Of a stretch of DNA of 6,864 nt, positions 6,294 to 6,864 are shown piece after piece. The DNA is from Pseudomonadota bacterium (lineage in GTDB: Bacteria > Pseudomonadota > Zetaproteobacteria > Mariprofundales > Mariprofundaceae): positions 1-6,864 of the forward strand of contig NVTQ01000011.1 in the NCBI GenBank assembly GCA_002401635.1, written 5' to 3'. Both the position numbers and the translations under genes were made by a program. The notes below the pieces were generated by a model that was not told where the DNA came from, searched no databases, and saw nothing but the letters and a program-made list of their open reading frames with translations. The first letter of the stretch is position 1, and every line of letters begins with the position of its first letter.

Positions 6294-6864
6294 TCAGTCT
6301 CCTCGATGAAATAGTAGTTTCAGTCGATATTCTTCAGGATCCTTGGTCTGCGTCAGCGCGCCATCACGCGGAAAAAATGCATCATACAAACGTGAAACCC
6401 AAAAGCGCAATGCGCCCAGACGCAATGAAATTGGCAATGCTTGAAACTCATTTTCTTGCAAAGCTCTGACCGATTCGTAACCCCCAAGAAAAGCTTCAAT
6501 ACGCCTATCATCTTCATCACCAAGCATCACAGCTTGTGCATTAAGGGTAATTGCAATATCCATCACCCATGGCGCGGTGTGTGCATAATAAAAATCAATC
6601 ATACCCGATACTTTATCACCATCAAATAAGATGTTATCAACAAACAAATCACCATGAATCACGCCTTGCGGCAAATTATCCCATAATTGTGCCCGCTGAT
6701 TTTCCAGCTCTTCCCGCAACAACACGGCAGCCGCATCGCCATAAGCTTTCGCTGTACCTTGCAGCACTTTATCCACATGTTCTTGCAACCAAAGCATGCC
6801 TGTAGGGTTCTTTTTCTCTTCAGCAAAAGACTCTCCAGCCATATGCAATTGCGCCAAGGCTTGT
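6294..6864 (-). CDS. thrB: Homoserine kinase, APH-fold type (partial, N-terminus beyond the right edge)
   Basis: This enzyme phosphorylates L-homoserine with ATP to O-phosphohomoserine, the step before threonine synthase in threonine biosynthesis, in the cytosol. The 189 residues visible are the C-terminal part of an aminoglycoside-phosphotransferase-like kinase of usually about 310-320 residues. They have the catalytic loop HGDLFVDN (His codon at 6654-6656), the metal-binding IDFYYA segment, DIAITLNAQ, then a helical C-terminus ending DPEEYRLKLLFHR. The LFDGD..SGMIDFY context and the DPEEYR tail match the Pseudomonas-type ThrB better than antibiotic or choline kinases, though another APH-family kinase cannot be excluded without the N-terminal half. 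The reading frame runs through to the edge; the TTG at 6855-6857 lies within conserved sequence (ALAQLHMAGE) and is not the start. The gene converges with the 71-codon gene, 20 bases apart. Confidence 0.82.
   Translation of the reverse strand, partial: QALAQLHMAGESFAEEKKNPTGMLWLQEHVDKVLQGTAKAYGDAAAVLLREELENQRAQLWDNLPQGVIHGDLFVDNILFDGDKVSGMIDFYYAHTAPWVMDIAITLNAQAVMLGDEDDRRIEAFLGGYESVRALQENEFQALPISLRLGALRFWVSRLYDAFFPRDGALTQTKDPEEYRLKLLFHRGD

Noticed and set aside
6855..6857. TTG as the start of thrB
   Set aside because: The frame continues to the window edge and this codon lies mid-domain in a longer family; the gene is partial.
1..6864. Novel defence or mobile system, CRISPR array or insertion sequence
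   Set aside because: No repeat-spacer pattern, transposase, integrase or long terminal repeats; all large frames are housekeeping genes in conserved order.

Overview
The window reads as ordinary chromosomal DNA of a Gram-negative bacterium, most likely a Pseudomonadota lineage (gammaproteobacterial or a close relative). The reasons are the order tRNA-Leu – tig – clpP – clpX – lon, protein motifs that match Escherichia coli almost residue for residue, a tRNA with a genomically encoded CCA, and strong AAGGAG/GGAGG ribosome binding sites. I cannot place it more finely. The moderately AT-rich base use is uniform and nothing suggests recent transfer.

Layout. From 5775 down to 1, all on the minus strand, lie tRNA-Leu(UAG), its intrinsic terminator, trigger factor (tig), ClpP peptidase (clpP), the ClpX unfoldase (clpX) and most of the Lon protease (lon, whose C-terminus runs off the left edge). 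To the right, a gap of about 280 bases holds a probable tRNA promoter (minus) and a good sigma70-type promoter (plus). The plus-strand promoter serves a small unrecognised gene of 71 codons (6058–6273). That gene converges, with only 20 bases between the coding regions, on the 3' part of an APH-fold homoserine kinase gene (thrB type), which enters from the right edge.

How the genes work together. Trigger factor binds nascent chains at the ribosome exit. ClpX unfolds tagged or damaged proteins into the ClpP chamber. Lon degrades misfolded and regulatory proteins independently. Together they form one protein quality-control block. Gaps between genes are short (66, 149 and 62 bases). A clear promoter lies in the tig–clpP gap, so clpP can be transcribed separately from tig. 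Its -35 box also fits the heat-shock sigma factor, and a small perfect palindrome lies between the promoter and the ribosome binding site.

I see no CRISPR array, insertion sequence, phage gene, toxin–antitoxin pair or defence system. The points worth a second look are modest: the clpP control region, the orphan 71-codon gene, out-of-frame ATGs before the GTG start of lon, a His-to-Asn change in the RKH pore loop of ClpX, a ClpP that begins at the mature N-terminus, and a structured 3' junction between the small gene and thrB.
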